From NCBI GenBank assembly GCA_900540235.1, contig UQEY01000058.1, positions 1-6,489 on the forward strand: 6,489 nucleotides of DNA, written 5' to 3'. This DNA is from an uncultured Eubacteriales bacterium (lineage in GTDB: Bacteria; Bacillota; Clostridia; Oscillospirales; Acutalibacteraceae). The stretch's first letter is position 1; the number at the start of each line of letters is the position of its first letter. This document shows positions 6,434 through 6,489 of the stretch, in pieces. A program made the position numbers and the translations under genes. Under the pieces are notes generated by a model. That model was not told the DNA's origin. It worked only from the letters and a program-made list of their open reading frames with translations, and ran no database searches.

Positions 6434-6489
6434 CAGACTGTCGATAAAGTGGCTAAACCGTGCCGAGTTTTAAAAATTCAGTAGGACTA
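6434..6489. other. Terminal stretch with no supportable gene
   Basis: The last 56 bases show no ribosome site, promoter pair or convincing reading frame. On the - strand an open stretch from the window edge to a TAG at 6453-6455 could be the last 11 codons of a convergent gene, but this is too short to support. Confidence 0.3.

Noticed and set aside
6453..6488. Possible C-terminal end of a convergent - strand gene at the window edge, ending at TAG 6453-6455.
   Set aside because: Only 11 codons are visible, with no recognisable motif, so it cannot be told from chance.

Overview
This window most likely comes from an AT-rich, low-GC Bacillota genome, probably a gut Clostridia/Ruminococcus-like anaerobe. 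The reasons are the strong purine-rich Shine-Dalgarno sequences (AAGGAGG, AAAGGAG), canonical sigma-A promoters, codons rich in A/T at third positions, and a TagG/Wzm-type ABC permease beside a compact sugar operon. The taxonomic call is inference from base composition and gene style; no marker gene is present.

Layout. Positions 1-152 are non-coding and hold a near-consensus extended -10 promoter. It drives a single ABC-2 family polysaccharide-export permease (153-989, +) with no ATPase gene beside it. A hairpin with T-runs on both sides (about 1003-1044) ends transcription from both directions between this gene and a convergent AraC-family regulator (1043-1891, -). A 130-bp divergent intergenic region (1892-2021) carries back-to-back, overlapping promoters and candidate operator repeats. 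After it comes a tightly packed four-gene L-fucose catabolic operon on the + strand: class II L-fuculose-1-phosphate aldolase (2022-2732), FucU/RbsD-family mutarotase (2735-3175), a rhamnulokinase-type FGGY kinase (3172-4581) and L-fucose isomerase (4604-6388). A 12-bp perfect hairpin (6404-6433) follows. The last ~55 bases hold no gene I can support.

How the genes work together. The mutarotase interconverts the fucose anomers, FucI converts L-fucose to L-fuculose, the kinase makes L-fuculose-1-phosphate, and the aldolase splits it into dihydroxyacetone phosphate and L-lactaldehyde. The AraC protein, transcribed divergently with a cupin-like sensor domain, is the natural candidate for the inducer-responsive activator. 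No fucose transporter, fucosidase or lactaldehyde-processing enzyme lies in the window.

I see no sign of an undescribed system. The points most worth a second look are the rhamnulokinase-type enzyme filling the fuculokinase slot, the overlapping divergent promoters with an operator-like inverted repeat, and the permease without a partner ATPase.
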